NCBI GenBank assembly: GCA_944989445.1
Contig: CALYLW010000550.1
Span: forward strand, 256,362 to 320,361
Origin: Ampullaceana balthica
Lineage: Eukaryota; Mollusca; Gastropoda; Lymnaeidae
Length of the DNA: 64,000 nucleotides
Direction of reading: 5' to 3'
Within the stretch, counting starts at the first letter, position 1; every line of letters begins with the position of its first letter. The translations under genes were made by a program, and so were the position numbers. Positions 34,468-47,900 of the stretch are shown piece by piece. A model generated the notes under the pieces. That model saw only the letters and a list, made by a program, of their open reading frames with translations, ran no database searches and was not told the DNA's origin.

Positions 34468-35355
34468 ACTTGCTTGACAATGTTATGGGATATACTTTAA
34501 ATTAAAACTAAAATTCTCTCATTTAAAAGCAAGCTTTCAAAGTCCAGTAGATTGGCTGTTGGACGAAAATCAAATCTGTTTTCCGAATTCTGTAACTTAC
34601 AAAACCTGACGCGAATTTCTGCAGTAACCTCATCTTTTGAAGAATACAACTTTTCCCTCAACTGATATATTAAAAAAACAAAACAAAAAACCCCCCAAAA
34701 AACAAGCCTACTACACAATAAATTCCAAAAAAACAAAACAAAAACGGCTTCTCATTATTTATGCATACAAATTTATTTCTTGTAAAATAATGAAAACGTA
34801 ATTCCATAAAGTTGACCCGTACACAGTGGCATTCCACACAAAACATACTCATTTGTGCATGACATCACATAATACTATTTAATACTCCAGTACCAGACAT
34901 CACCCTTGCTTCACACTGGTATGTACATGACATGCACCCAACACACGCAGGAATACATTATTATTGCAGCATCTACTGGTCAATAACTGATGGAGAACTT
35001 ATATTCATTTACCCAAGAAACACTTTTCTTCTATTAGTCATTTTGTAGACAGAAATTGTTTATTGAATTTATTGCATGTATAGAAATGTATATTTAATTG
35101 ATAAAGACACAAACTACTTTCACAAACATTTATTGTAAATAAATCAGCTCCTTAAAAATGTAGCTCAAAGAATTGTCAAAAATAATTTTCAATCACTCTT
35201 ATTAGACTTCCTCAGCAGCCTTAAGATTCTTTTCAACATATGTTTTAATTCATTATCCTAACTACACATGTTAAAATTACAAAAATCTTTTGTACAACTC
35301 AAAATTTAAGTAAAATATTTCAGCCTTTCAAACAGCAAGGGGAGAACAAAAATTT
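34468..35355. other. intergenic, no gene seen
   Basis: AT-rich with A-runs. On the - strand, aataaa is present near 35127-35140, a candidate distal poly(A) signal for gene C. Confidence 0.35.
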
Positions 35356-35515
35356 TTTTACCCATCTGTTCATACACAATTCTATCAATATTCCGTTTTA
35401 CCCATCTGTCCATAAACAATTCTATCAATATTCCGTTTTACCCATCTGTTCATACACAATTCTATCAATATTCCGTTTTACCCATCTGTCCATACACAAT
35501 TCTATCAATATTATG
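35356..35515. repeat. 40-bp tandem repeat, four copies
   Basis: Four copies of a 40-bp unit starting ttttacccatctgttcatac, differing at single bases. Confidence 0.95.

Positions 35516-35571
<56 letters not shown>
35516..35571. repeat. (TA)n microsatellite
   Basis: About 27 uninterrupted TA dinucleotides follow the 40-bp repeat. Confidence 0.95.
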
Positions 35572-35574
<3 letters not shown>

Positions 35575-38500
35575 CATTGTCAATCCATACATCAAACATT
35601 CTTCATGTCAATGCAGCAATCATAGGCACAAACCTTACAGCTTAAAATACATGAACAATTGGCATTATCTATTGATCATTTTTTTAGTCTTTTGAAAAAA
35701 TCAAGTAGGCCTGCTACCACTGTGTAAGAAGCAGCAGCTATTAAAAAAATTGCATAACAGTACTTTACAGCTCATATTTAAAAAACTTGGATTCAAAGAA
35801 TCAATACATTTTTTTGATTATTAAAAGACATTCCATAATTCTATTCTATGTAACTTTGCCATACATGTATATATGTATAGATATATATATAAATATATTT
35901 TAATTTTAGAAATAATTTCATTTCACAGGTCACTAATATTAGTAAATTTAATTTCACATTCAATTCTTTAAAACTGTATTGAAGAGATTTTCTGATATCA
36001 TGAGATAATCTGACACTAAGTACAGAAACTGATCTGAAACATAAGTGGATACACAGACTATCCAAATGGATCCGACACACACTATCCAAACAATGACCTC
36101 TTCCCAGTGAGGGTGTCTCTCTTGCTAATACTGAGCAAAAGATTTTCAGTAATATCAATATGTACATTAGCCAAAGGGAAGGGTGGGGCAAAAGAATATG
36201 TTCTGTGCTTTGATAAATTAACCTCACACCACCAGAATGAAACAAGCACAGACACGCACACACGTTTCTCGTTATGTTTAAACACCATCTCCACAGAGGC
36301 CTTCTTTGAGCAAATGAGTTGAATAAGTTCCACTACTCTCTCTCTCTCGGCTCACGCAGCGCACCAGAAACACGAATAAAAAAAAGAAACGTGAATTAGA
36401 GAAATTTATGTCCGTGTTAATTATAATCATTTTCAAACGCTTACTGGCCCCAAGCCATTTGATGTTTTAAGTTTGAAATCTGAACTCTGAAAAAATATCA
36501 CGTTAGAAAAATACCAAGGTTCATAGATTTGTGCTGAGTTAATAATATCCATTTCAATGTGGCCCAGACTTTTGGTTCTTGTGAGACCCCCTGAAGCTCC
36601 CCCCCCCCACTGTGATGAGGTGTGGGATCAAACCCGAGAAATAAAAACTATCCCTAAAGTTTATTACCCCCCCCCCTCAAAAAAAAATTCAATAAAATAA
36701 TAATTTTAGTGTAATTACAAAGAGATTTTTTGTGAAACATTTTAACGTATCCGTCTAAAAACACTTCAACTGTGTTGTTGACACAATATAACACTGTACA
36801 CTAACACTCTATTGGCACTCTAGAAGCCCACAATTATAAATTGTTACATGAAACACCAGCATTTTCTCTCTTGGGTATGGTCAACAACTTAACCAACAGG
36901 AAGTTGAAAACCTTTAGTTAAGGTAGGTTTCTATGGCAACAAGGCCCACAACTATGCCCTCAGAACATTGAGAGTGAATACATACTTTTATTTACTATTA
37001 CCCTGCACATTCTCGAGCCTGGAGTCGTTTCCCCCTGTTTCAGCTGGATAAATTTGCTCATGTTGTGATGAGGTAGATTTCTTTCATATATATGTGGCAT
37101 GAAACAAAAATTTAACATAAAAACAAAAGCACATTTCTGATTCAGTAGGAATTGTTACAAAAAATAACGACATCAGAGAAGCACACTGTAATCAATCAAA
37201 TATATCCACCCCCATTCCCCTTCACAACTAGCTATAAAATAATTTAAATCTCTTCATTAAATCAAACTTTCATAATCAGGTCAGAGAAATGTATTGAACC
37301 ATCTAAACTCAGATTTTTACACCAGTGGGAAGTTGTTTCCTCATTAAAGCAGGTAATGCTGTATAATAGTTATTTTTAAAGTAAAAAAAAATCTGCATTG
37401 CTTATGATGATGTGCTACTCTCAAAATGCTTCTAGTATATTATATTGTATGTTGATGTAAAGAAAAGAAAACAAACTCTAGGCAGTGTTAGCGGCTTTGA
37501 GGGTTCTCACCAGTTTGCTGTAGTCTGGCTACACATGAAGGCAGATGAAATAAACACTTGCATTATAGAAAACACTCCCGGGGAAGACACAATGAGATAG
37601 CCAAGGTAAGCCAAGCCAGTAATCTCAGGGTTTAATGGTAGGAAACTACGGCTTTATCAGGCATTTAAATTTTTGTATAAAGCTAAGACTTTATCTTAAG
37701 GGAGATTTTAAAAAATATATATATTAGCAATTTCTCATGTCATTGATAATCCTTCCCCCCCCCCTTAATTGAGAGGTAATTGATGTTTCAAGTCTCTCAG
37801 GTAATTTGTGTTGGTAATTAATCTGTTGATGTTGTTTTAAAATAAATTCAAGCTTAAGAAATTTTCCACATGCTTCAAACCAATATTTCACAGAATTATT
37901 GTAAGGATTGGAACTCTCATATCCTTGATGGACCCTAAACTACAGGCATGGGGATTAGGTGAACAGTCTGACAGACTGATATCAGATATTTATTTATAAA
38001 CTACATGCACTATGGAACTTGCTGTGAAGTTATGATCAATGGAAGGGCTAATACCCAACAGTTGTGAACAATAGAAGGGAAATAATAAAAATATGAATGT
38101 TGATCTTTCTGATTATTTGAATGACATCATTGCAAAGCTCTGAAGTGTGAGGGATAAAAAAAAAGCCAAATATATTTCATGGGCTTGTGTCTAACTGCAT
38201 AGATGCTGAGAAACCTGTCAACATACAGAAATAAAATTAAACTGTAGGAATATTCAAAGTCACAGTAACCACACCAGGTGATGATATTGCATAAAAGAAG
38301 ACTTTTGCTGGTGGCATTCACACATGTACAGTTGGTAGAAACATTCCAAACAATGATTGCAAAGGTAGATAACAGATAGTTTAAAATGATAGCAAAGGTA
38401 GATAACTTATGGTTAAAATGATTTTAAAGGCAGAGAACTGATGGTTACTTCCCAGGTATTTAAAAAATATTTCACTTGAAAATAAAATTTGCTAAGCATG

Positions 38501-39600
38501 TATATTTGATAATAAAACAAATATGGTTGGTGAAATAAAATTACTAAACAGATTTAAATGACATTTAAACTCAGAAAACTAAAAGTGTCATCCCATGGAA
38601 AAAAATGGTCTTTATGTGATCACATGAGCGTAGATTCCTGCATACTATACCCCATACGTACATATTTAAAATATGGCTATCTGAACAAAAACTGCTAAAT
38701 ATTTTGCATCCTTTTAGTTCTGCTATTTAAAAACAGTATAACAGCAAAATGAAACAAGGTACTGGATAGGATTAAATACATATATATATATATATGTGTG
38801 TGTGGATGGGTCTGGATGTGTGTGGATGGGTCTGGATGTGTGTGGATGGGTCTGGATGTGTGTGGATGGGTCTGGATAAAATTCAAGAGTTATTGATAAG
38901 AATTGAGTAGAAATAAAACACATTTTCTGCCTGTAACAAAAAAAAACAACAACTTTCTGCATAGCCAAAAATAAAAAAGTAACAGATTGAGAAGACAAGG
39001 TGAAATGCATAGGGGCTTCAAGGTAAAGAACAAAATCACAGGCCAGGAGTGAAAGTCCACCAGACAACTGTACCAGTTTTAGTTTAGTCAGCGGCATCCG
39101 GTGCTCAATTACCAAAAAAAAATTAAAATATTGCAACGTCTTGTTTGAACATATTCTGTTAAGCAGCTTTGATTATGACAGTGATGAGTTAAACCCATTT
39201 GGTAAAATATTATTATAACATATTAAAACAATCCGTGTGAAGTCCATATGAGAACATGGGCGAATATTCATGTTAAAAATTTCTACACAAATGTTGATGA
39301 AGAAAATATACAATGATATATCAAATTTTATATTTCACATGGTTCAATTATATAAAAAAACAACAACAAATAAGAAAAGAAATCTCGTTCAAAGGGTGAA
39401 ATGAAATTTAAATAACTTAAAACATGGCCAAATGTTCATGAATCTATTCACAATCAAATAATATGCCAGAATATTATGTCCTTCAATTATTTATTTATTG
39501 ATGATAATAATAAAACAAAACAAACCACCAATAAGACAGTATACACATCTGGTGAAGGTTTCATTGTTACTATCAGGTAAGTTGTAAATAGGTTAGCTTA
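35572..39600 (-). other. probable long 3' UTR / downstream region of gene C
   Basis: Directly after the gene C stop the next 4 kb on the - strand have no recognisable exon and almost no transposons, in contrast to the rest of the window. This suggests a long 3' UTR. Minor repeats are present (38797-38876, C-runs near 36600 and 37750). The frames at 35841-36333 and 38127-39136 show no domains. The UTR end is not defined. Confidence 0.35.
38797..38876. repeat. 22-bp tandem repeat
   Basis: About 3.6 copies of tgtgtgtggatgggtctgga plus tg, preceded by a (TA)n run. Confidence 0.9.
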
Positions 39601-41981
39601 TCACAATGATACGGGTCCGTTGGCCGCCAGACAACGCCCCGACCCGTGGCTGGCCGAACTGACGGCCGAGTGGGAGTCGTCATCGTCGTCCATGCTCTCC
39701 AGGCTCCCGTTGTTGGCGAAGCTGGAGTCGCAGTTCCTGCCACAGACATCCGAGCCCGAGCCAGACTTGCAGTAACTGTTGAAATCAAAGGTTCCTTCTG
39801 GGGAAGAGGACAGGGGATGTTAATTTAGGGGGGGGGACTCTTGGAGTTACTTGGCTACATGGATAAAGTTAAAGTAGGATCATCACAACACAACAGGTAA
39901 CTAAACTAATAAGCAGGACAGATTCCATTCCAGATGAATACAACAATTGTGACATACTTAAGACTTTGAAGCTAGGAGACTAACTGAACTCCACAACTGC
40001 CACCTACTTTCAGTTTTAGATTTAGTGTTATTGTAAAGAATTTTTTTATAAAATTCAGTAACCATCAACTACTGTGATTTATATTATATATGTATTTCAC
40101 AATAATTTTTTTTTAAAAACGCATTTAAATCTTAGTTAAAAACTGAAAGTAATTTTTGCATGGTAACTCTAAATACTAAATATGATTGCACAATTAATTG
40201 AACATTAAAAATTTGTTGATATCGTGGGACAGATGAAAGACGTACTGAATATACTCATTTTAAAAAGTAAAAATTTAATGTCTGTAATTGATAACTATTT
40301 ATTATTAAAAAATAGAAGATATATATTTACTTTGAAAAATGTAATAACAATTCATTCACTTCTTTCCTTATAAGTATGTGTCATTCATTGCTCTCTAGAA
40401 AATTTCCACTTTAAAATATATTTTTTTAAACTTAGGTTATTTTGTTTTATTTCTATTCTAATGTTATTTGTTACAGGCATGTATACCACCTTCCTACTCA
40501 CCACCTAAGACAGTCACCCTATAAAGAAAATACTCCTAACTATGGCCACATTGGGTAACTTCCTTGGTGGCATGACTTACCATTACTGCTGAGGTCAGTG
40601 TTCGTAGCCTGGTCCTTCATGGCATGTTCACGCAGGACCTGGTCTCGGCTGTTGGGCCGTTTCCTCCTCCTCTTGTGCTTGCCTCCGTGCATTGCGTTGT
40701 TGCCGACGTTGCAGCCCAGGCCCCCGGGCACCGTAGCAAAGTTCTGAGCCGGGAGGTGCGCGGTCGGCGAGGGGGTCACGAGGCGCTTCTGCTGGTGAGG
40801 ATACGAAGAGTTAACGCCAAAGTCCACCACCGCCGGATAGCAGGGAGATATCCTATCCATGGATACGTGAGATGACTTATCCAGGCGTGGCTGATCGTAC
40901 GCGCGTGACCAGCTGTAGTCAAAGTTTCTGACCTGGCCGTGGTGGCCACCGGCGTGGACCAAGTTCTGTTTATTGTACAACGCATGGGGGATTCCCGATG
41001 AGTGGATCAGCTCATGGTCCCCGGGCTCTGAGTATTCGTGGTTGAGGGGCCTGCCGAGGGATCCTGCCTCGGTGTAAAATGAGTGCAGAGGTTGGTTGGG
41101 CGTCAAGGGGAGAGTGCGGTGCTGCATGGGATATGTGGCTTTCTGGTGCTCCATGTACGCCAGTTCTGGAATAAGCATGAAAGTATTGTTACAGATATTG
41201 AAACCTTTTTTAACTCTATTTAGTAGGAGTTGATAGACAGGTGGGTCATTATTTTTGGGATCAACCACCATTGACAAGGATGACAGAAGGATACTAGAAC
41301 TTTGGTTAACTGTAATAGTAAGTATGTGTGCTTACCTCCATTACATCCCATATGGTTACTCCCCACCTGCTGGCAGGAGACCTCGCTGCACGTCTTCTCT
41401 CCGTTACATCTTGCCAGGTTTCCATTCAAACCATTGCCCTGAAAGTGCCAATCATAGATTGATGGTTTCTTTAAGCATTCAATAAGGAATGAGGGCAACA
41501 TTAGATGGTAAAGAGGGTATGTAATTTAGTGATGGTAGAATGAAACCCGCATGGTTAATAAGATATGCGGAGATAATGTGACAATACAAAATTGAATAAA
41601 ATAGTTTTAATACAGACATTAGTCGACAATGACATAAATTGTTGACTGCTATACCATGATTTATTACCTTAATAAAAACCTGACAGAACTAAATCATTTC
41701 CGTAACATTTTATTTAGAGCACTAATTGCCGGGGCCAATACTCACATAGAACTGTTTCGTCCGGCCATCCCCATGGATGTTGGTCTGTACATCATACTCA
41801 GCCAGAGGGTTCACATCGATGTTCATATGGCCGTGGCCCTCGTGGGGCGGCCCGTGACCGTTGGCCACTGGAATGCTTCCATTAACTGGGTAGAGGCTCC
41901 CGTTGGGTTTCGAGTGCGTGGTGTCTGCAAAGATGCACCTCGACTGATCCTGGAACTTTTGCTGCTGATTGTTACAAAGGT
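39601..41981 (-). CDS. ihog: gene C cytoplasmic tail exons
   Basis: Four exons (41981-41746, 41438-41336, 41165-40581, 39797-39601) encode a tail of about 370 residues. Visible motifs: MNIDVNPLAEYDVQ; a cysteine-rich short exon (RCNGEKTCSEVSC); a proline/tyrosine-rich stretch; a strongly basic HKRRRKRP with an adjoining RDQVLREH; DQATNTDLSS; and a C-terminal acidic/serine run (MDDDDDSHSAVSSAS) ending VSL-stop at 39601-39603. No catalytic domain. The basic cluster could act as a nuclear or membrane-binding signal, which is inference. Confidence 0.8.
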
Positions 41982-44900
41982 CTGGAGGGGGAGAGAGAAA
42001 TTAAAGGTTAGGTAGGTCAAAGGTTGTGTTTATCAAATGTTAAGTAGGTCACAGGTTGCGTAGGTCTAAGGTTATGAAGTCAAAGGTTGTGTAGGTCAAA
42101 GATTGCGTGGGTCAAAAGGTGTGTAGGTCAAAGGTTGTGTATGTCAAAGGTTGCATAGGTCAATGACTCACTTCTTCTCTTCTGCTGCCTCTGTTTCCAC
42201 CAGCACATGGTCACCAGAACAAACAGCGCCAGCAGGAGAGCTCCCAGAACTATCCCCAAGATGACCGGCTGCTCCAGGGTCTCGCTGCTGCGGCGGTCAC
42301 TTATGGGTGCGTCGGTGCTTCTTTCCATCTCAGGGACAGGGTCTAATGTTCCAAAATCAGGTAGAGTGGTAGTCCCTGGAAGAAACAATTTTGCTAAATT
42401 ATCACAGAGAAAACAGTGCAAGTGGACCGTTAAATATAGTTTATGGAAACTCATTGATATTAGAGACAAATCAAGAATAAGCGACACAGTTAATTGGATT
42501 ATACTTTTCAGTGGGATATGAAAGTACACGTTTTACTTTGATGTCGATTAAAATGTTTCACCAAGATCTAAGATGTATTATAACAGTATTTACATGTATC
42601 CTTTTAAACCAATCCTCTTCATCATTTAAAAATACCAAAGGGCACCCAAGTCAGTAATTCCGAACATGTTGGCAATGCCCAGGTACTTTCAGCGGCCATT
42701 GATTTAAAACCCTTAAATTGGGATCTTCATTCCAAAACCAGATAGTCAGCCGTTCACACCCCAGGGTCAAAGGGCGTCCTCCTTACCTCTCGGCTTGGTT
42801 CGTTTCACCACCAGGTTGCTGAACTGACTCTGCCCGGCCATGTTGAAGCTCCTGATTTGGATGCGGTAATCCGTGTTGGCCATGAGGTCCCGGATGACCT
42901 CGCTGCGTATCCCGGCGCCAAGAACTCTTTTCTCCATGTCCTCTTCGTCTGATCCGAACGGTTTGTAGAGGATGATGAATCCTTCAATGGGGGACGCTGT
43001 CTCGGCCTTGTACTGCAAAACAGAAATTTCAGCATCTGTCAGTAAGGCTATTGAGGTTAAGTAAAGACATTCATGAATTTATTTGGGTGCAAAGTTGAAG
43101 AAGTCAGAAATGTCTTACTTAACATTGTCGCTTAAGGTCACTGCAGAAATTTCTTTATGGTAGTTTGTTAAACAGTGAACACAATCAATGACAAGTTCCA
43201 GAAAATTCAAGGGAAACTAATCCTGTTTTTCATTTCTCAAAATTATTAGTGTTACTGAATAGTAAATTAAAATATTATCTAAATAAAGATATTTGTTAAT
43301 ATTTGATTAAATAATTGTTTTTTGGTCTTCCCTATTTCATGGCTGTTCATGTAACTTCTTGGATTTCATTAGTCTCTACAACCCAAAAAAATGTGTTGCA
43401 CAATCCTATCTGCTTCAGTCCCAGCTCTACTCACCTGCCATTTGACGCCTATCCCGTAGTTCTCTTGGTAGACGACGGGGGTGGCCTCCACAATCATCGG
43501 TGGAGAGTCGGGCGGCCGGGCTTGTGCGTGGGGCTCAGCCTTGAGCTTGAAAATGTTGGTGTTGGCAGAGTTCTTGTTGTCGTCGTCCTCGTAGACGGCA
43601 AGCACGCGAAACTTGTAGGACGCTCCTGGAACATTCAATACAAGGGATACTGAGAATGCGGTTGGCATCAAGTAGAATGCAGCTGGAGATGTTGGCAATG
43701 TGTGTTTAACATCCATTACAATACAGCTAGAGATGTCGGCAATGTGTGTTAACATCCATTACAATACAGCTGGAGATGTCGGCAATGTGTGTTTAACATC
43801 CATTACAATACAGCTAGAGATGTCGGCAATGTGTGTTTAACATCCATTACAATACAGCTGGAGATGTCGGCAATTTGTGTTTAACATCCATTACAATACC
43901 GTTGGAGGTATCTATTCAAAGGACCTAGTCAAAGAGTTGCAAATAAGAGAAATGAGAATGTTCTGTAAAAAGCCCTGAGAAACTCACCGACTTTAAGATT
44001 GGCCACCTCAAACCTCCGAATGTCATATGTCAAGTGGGCGTCGCTGGTCTGCCAGGGGCCTTTCTCCGGGTGCATCTCTTTGAATTGTACTTTGAAAAAC
44101 TTAATGGTCTGGCCATTGCCTTTGTCTGGCACTGACCAGTTGAGCATCACAGATCTGTCCGATAGCTGTGTCACCGTGGGAACAGACGGGGCATACTTGG
44201 CTGTAGACAAAATTAACTCATGAAAGCGTGCGGAGAATTGTATCAATAACTTATAATTTTTATTGATTGTTTTGGGTATAACAGACCTCAGAATTATCAC
44301 AGGAATGACTTTTTAAAAGAGATTGCATGGTTTGCATTATCGCTAAGGTCAAGGACTTACGCTTCTCCGCATCGGCCTGCGCCCCGACCCCGTTCTTTTT
44401 CTTCTTTCTTTTGTCTCTCATGCTGGGCTTTTTCCGTCTCCCGTTCTTCTTTCTGTCTCTTCTAACGTTTTTCTTCTTTTGGCTGCTGTCTTTATCATCT
44501 TCGGATGGCTTAGCTGGCTTCTTGTCTGAGGTTGTAACTTTATCTGGCAAACGGAGGAGATCAAACAAAATTAAATAATATTCTGGCAGTGTTTCTCAAA
44601 CTATATTGATTGAATGAGATGATAACCATAACAGCACACGAAACAAATGAAAAGAGTCCTCACCTGTGGGTTTGGGGGCCACCCGAGGCTGGTTGCTGAC
44701 CTTCAGGCTGAGAACCCCGTACTTGGTCCCAAGGACGTTCGTGGCCATGCACTGATATATACCCGAGTCAGCGGTGGTCACTTTGGCAAGAACCAGGCTC
44801 CCTGGTAACATTTTAGCGAAACATAATCAATTTGAATTCATGGCAATGGGAAAAAGAATAAATAAAACTTATGTAGATAAGTAATCTCTAGCTGTTTCTG

Positions 44901-47900
44901 TTTCACAAAGGGTCTGTCCTATGCTAGCAGCTACTTGAAGTCAATGCAGTATCACTATACTATCACTATGGTTGACAAACAATATTTTTAATACAATTTT
45001 GGCAGCCTCATTAATCAATATGAGAAAATCAGAAAGGTGAAAAATTTTTTTTAAAAATCTGGTAAAATGTTTAGTAAGCTTTCATTTTGGTACTAGGATG
45101 GTTCACCAAAATAGAATAAGGTAATTAATGAAAAAATCTATACAAGAGAGGGTTCATTTACATAAACCCAGGTAATCTATGGAATTCGACTGAGGTCTGA
45201 CCTTCATTATCACTGGCCAGCTCCCTGCCGTTGTGGTACCAGGTCAAGGTCGGCTTGGGGAGCCCGCCGTACGAGCACACCAGCTCCACCCGGTCCCCCA
45301 CCAGGACCGCCTTGCCCGGCTGCCGGACCACTTGCACCACGGGCGGCGTGTGGACCTCCAGGGTCACCTGCTCGGCCCCGCCGTCGCCTTGGTAACTGGT
45401 GCATCTGTAGGTACCAGTGTCCTCGTACTGGACAGATTCTATGTGGATGAAGCCTGGAAGAAGAGGCGATTGAATCTTGTAAATACTCATTATCTGAATA
45501 CCTTATATAAGTTAACCAATAAAAGACACATTTATGGAAATTAGAATAGATATGAAGAGCTCAAGGGAAGAAACGGCTATGTCACATTTTTTTAGTTTTG
45601 AGATATACAAGTTTCAAAGTTCAAAATTACACAGATTTCTTATAAATTAACTAAATAGATTTGAATTTTTAATAGGTTCAGAGAAATAATATTTTCATAA
45701 AACCTCAGTCAGATCATTCTATTTTTGATCCTCTATCAGATAAAAGGGATAACTAAAAAATTTCAAAAAATGTCACTTAGCCGTTTCTTCCCTTGAGGTC
45801 TTCATATCGCATACCAGTAAACCTATTCATGACATATTTATGACAAGTAGAACACTGTGTTAAGAACATCTATAGATATCGAACTTCAGAGAGAAGGAAT
45901 CCTGATGATTTTTGCCTTTGCTCCTCTAATATGAGATGGTCCTTGACTTACCCAAATCGGAAATATTAAATCGACCAATGGGAAGGCTGCCGCCCAGCTT
46001 GCTCCAGGTGATGCTGGCATTAGGGTGACCGTAACTGGGACACTCCAGGCTCACGTCTGCTCCTATGGCCACTTGCACGTGCCGCCTCATCCCGGGCATT
46101 ATCCTGGCCCATGGCGGCTGACCTGTCAATAAAAGTGAGTCTGTTTTAAAACTATGCCTGAGTCCAGTGACACTTTTAGTGGTCGATAGTACATATTTGA
46201 TGAAACCCTTGGACTGTGTTTTAGGATGAGGCCAGTAATAATTGCTCAGCAGAATAATCAAGAGGTAAGGACCACAAGGCGCCAAGAGAGGCAACAAGCC
46301 AAAAGGGGAAACCAAAGGTAAAGGAGCTATCACCAAGTTGTGGAAGATACAAAACAAAATTTTTTTTTAATTTAAAATAAATGAAACGTTCATGAAGCTA
46401 GTGCTAATGGATGATGTTCCGTCCCTTGTTTTTGTTTCATAATTTTTGTGTGTGTAGAATTTTATCTAGCATTGGTTCAGCTTGGTTGGTAAAGTGTCTT
46501 GAGTTACCACATGTGTTATTTTGGGCATTTCTTCAACATGCATTGTTTTTCTGGTCAAACCAGTGAGTCTTAATCCTTCAAGTAGGGCTTGATTGAGACT
46601 ATCGGGTGGGGCTTCCTTAATCCGCCCATGATTGGGACTATCAGGCGGGACTTCCTTAATCCGCCCCTGACTGGGATTATCAGGTGGGACTTTCTTAATC
46701 CGCCCCCGACTGGGACTATCAGGTGGGGCTGCCTCAAGCGGGGGTTCCCGAGGAGCCCCACCCAACCACCTCCTGCCCCAGCTGGAGGGCAGACCTGGCC
46801 TAGACACCAGCAGCTCGCTAACGCAATGTCTTCTAACAGTTTAACCGGAGCAGACAAGGACATCAGAACCAATAACAACTCCTGTTTATTCTCTCCACAA
46901 CAGTCGGCCAAAGGAGGCTCTCAAAGTGGGACCCCACGCAAACCAGATCATCAGGGAGTACACCAGATATCGCTCACTCCCCAAATACCCGGGATAAACG
47001 CTATACTAATAGTATATGTGACAATCTAACAGGTATGAATTAGATTTGGTTTTTTCTTTTTGGGTTCAAAGTACAAAATCTCTAAACAATTGCCCCCCCC
47101 CCACTCAATGAAGACATTCATCACGCACGCAGATAATTTAAACACACTACTGTAATTCCACTTCTGAGCTCCGCTTCTTTTTTTTTCCTATCCCCAAAAC
47201 ATACATTTTTTCCTCTTTTCAACATTGGAACTAACACTTTGTAATGTGCACTTTCAAATTTTCAACCTATAGGTGTTGTCTGAACGTTACCCATTCATCC
47301 CATTAATTGAGATGAATTTTCCCCGTTACCACAGATCCTACCACAGCAACATAAATAAGCTCTTCCCTTAATAAAGGCACTTTCACATTAAAGATTAATC
47401 CAATGAAAATTTATTTCTCTCCTAAGCTTCTGAGTCAGAGAGTAGAATTGATTGTTGCTAAATGTTGTTACCTTACAAAACGAAACCTCCAACCATCTTA
47501 TTAAATGACGGTTAGTGGAAAAGGGAAAAAAAAGTGTGTTTAAGTTCCAAGGAGAGAGACAGCGACGACGAGGGAATGGAAGAGTAAAAATAATAGACAC
47601 AAAAACAATAAATACAGCGATGAAGATAAAAGACGCAGGGTTGGTTATGGACGGGGTGCGTGGGAGGGGGGATCGGGGGGGGGGAGGAGGGGGAAGAGAC
47701 AGTATTGATGGGCAACTCATTCCGTTGATTAACAGAACATCAGCACCGAGGAGGTGACGAGGGCCCGAGGAGAGATGGATGAACGGTCCCTAGATGGGGA
47801 ACTAATGTTTCATCTGAAACATTAATATGCTATTGTCTGGCCGCGCGTCGCTCCCCGAAGATTAACTAAGCCGGACGCCATCCGCGCTCTCCCCCTTGCG

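Noticed and set aside
35841..36333. Overlapping - strand frames of 83 and 140 aa
   Set aside because: No domain, no conserved pattern, TA-rich end; lies in the probable 3' UTR of gene C.
39573..39828. Frames antisense or shifted to the last exon of gene C
   Set aside because: The spliced frame ending at 39601 is supported by phase and domain continuity; these are shadows.
46589..47029. 146-aa + strand frame in the gene C intron
   Set aside because: Its first part is the 39-bp tandem repeat and the rest resembles no family; no splice context.
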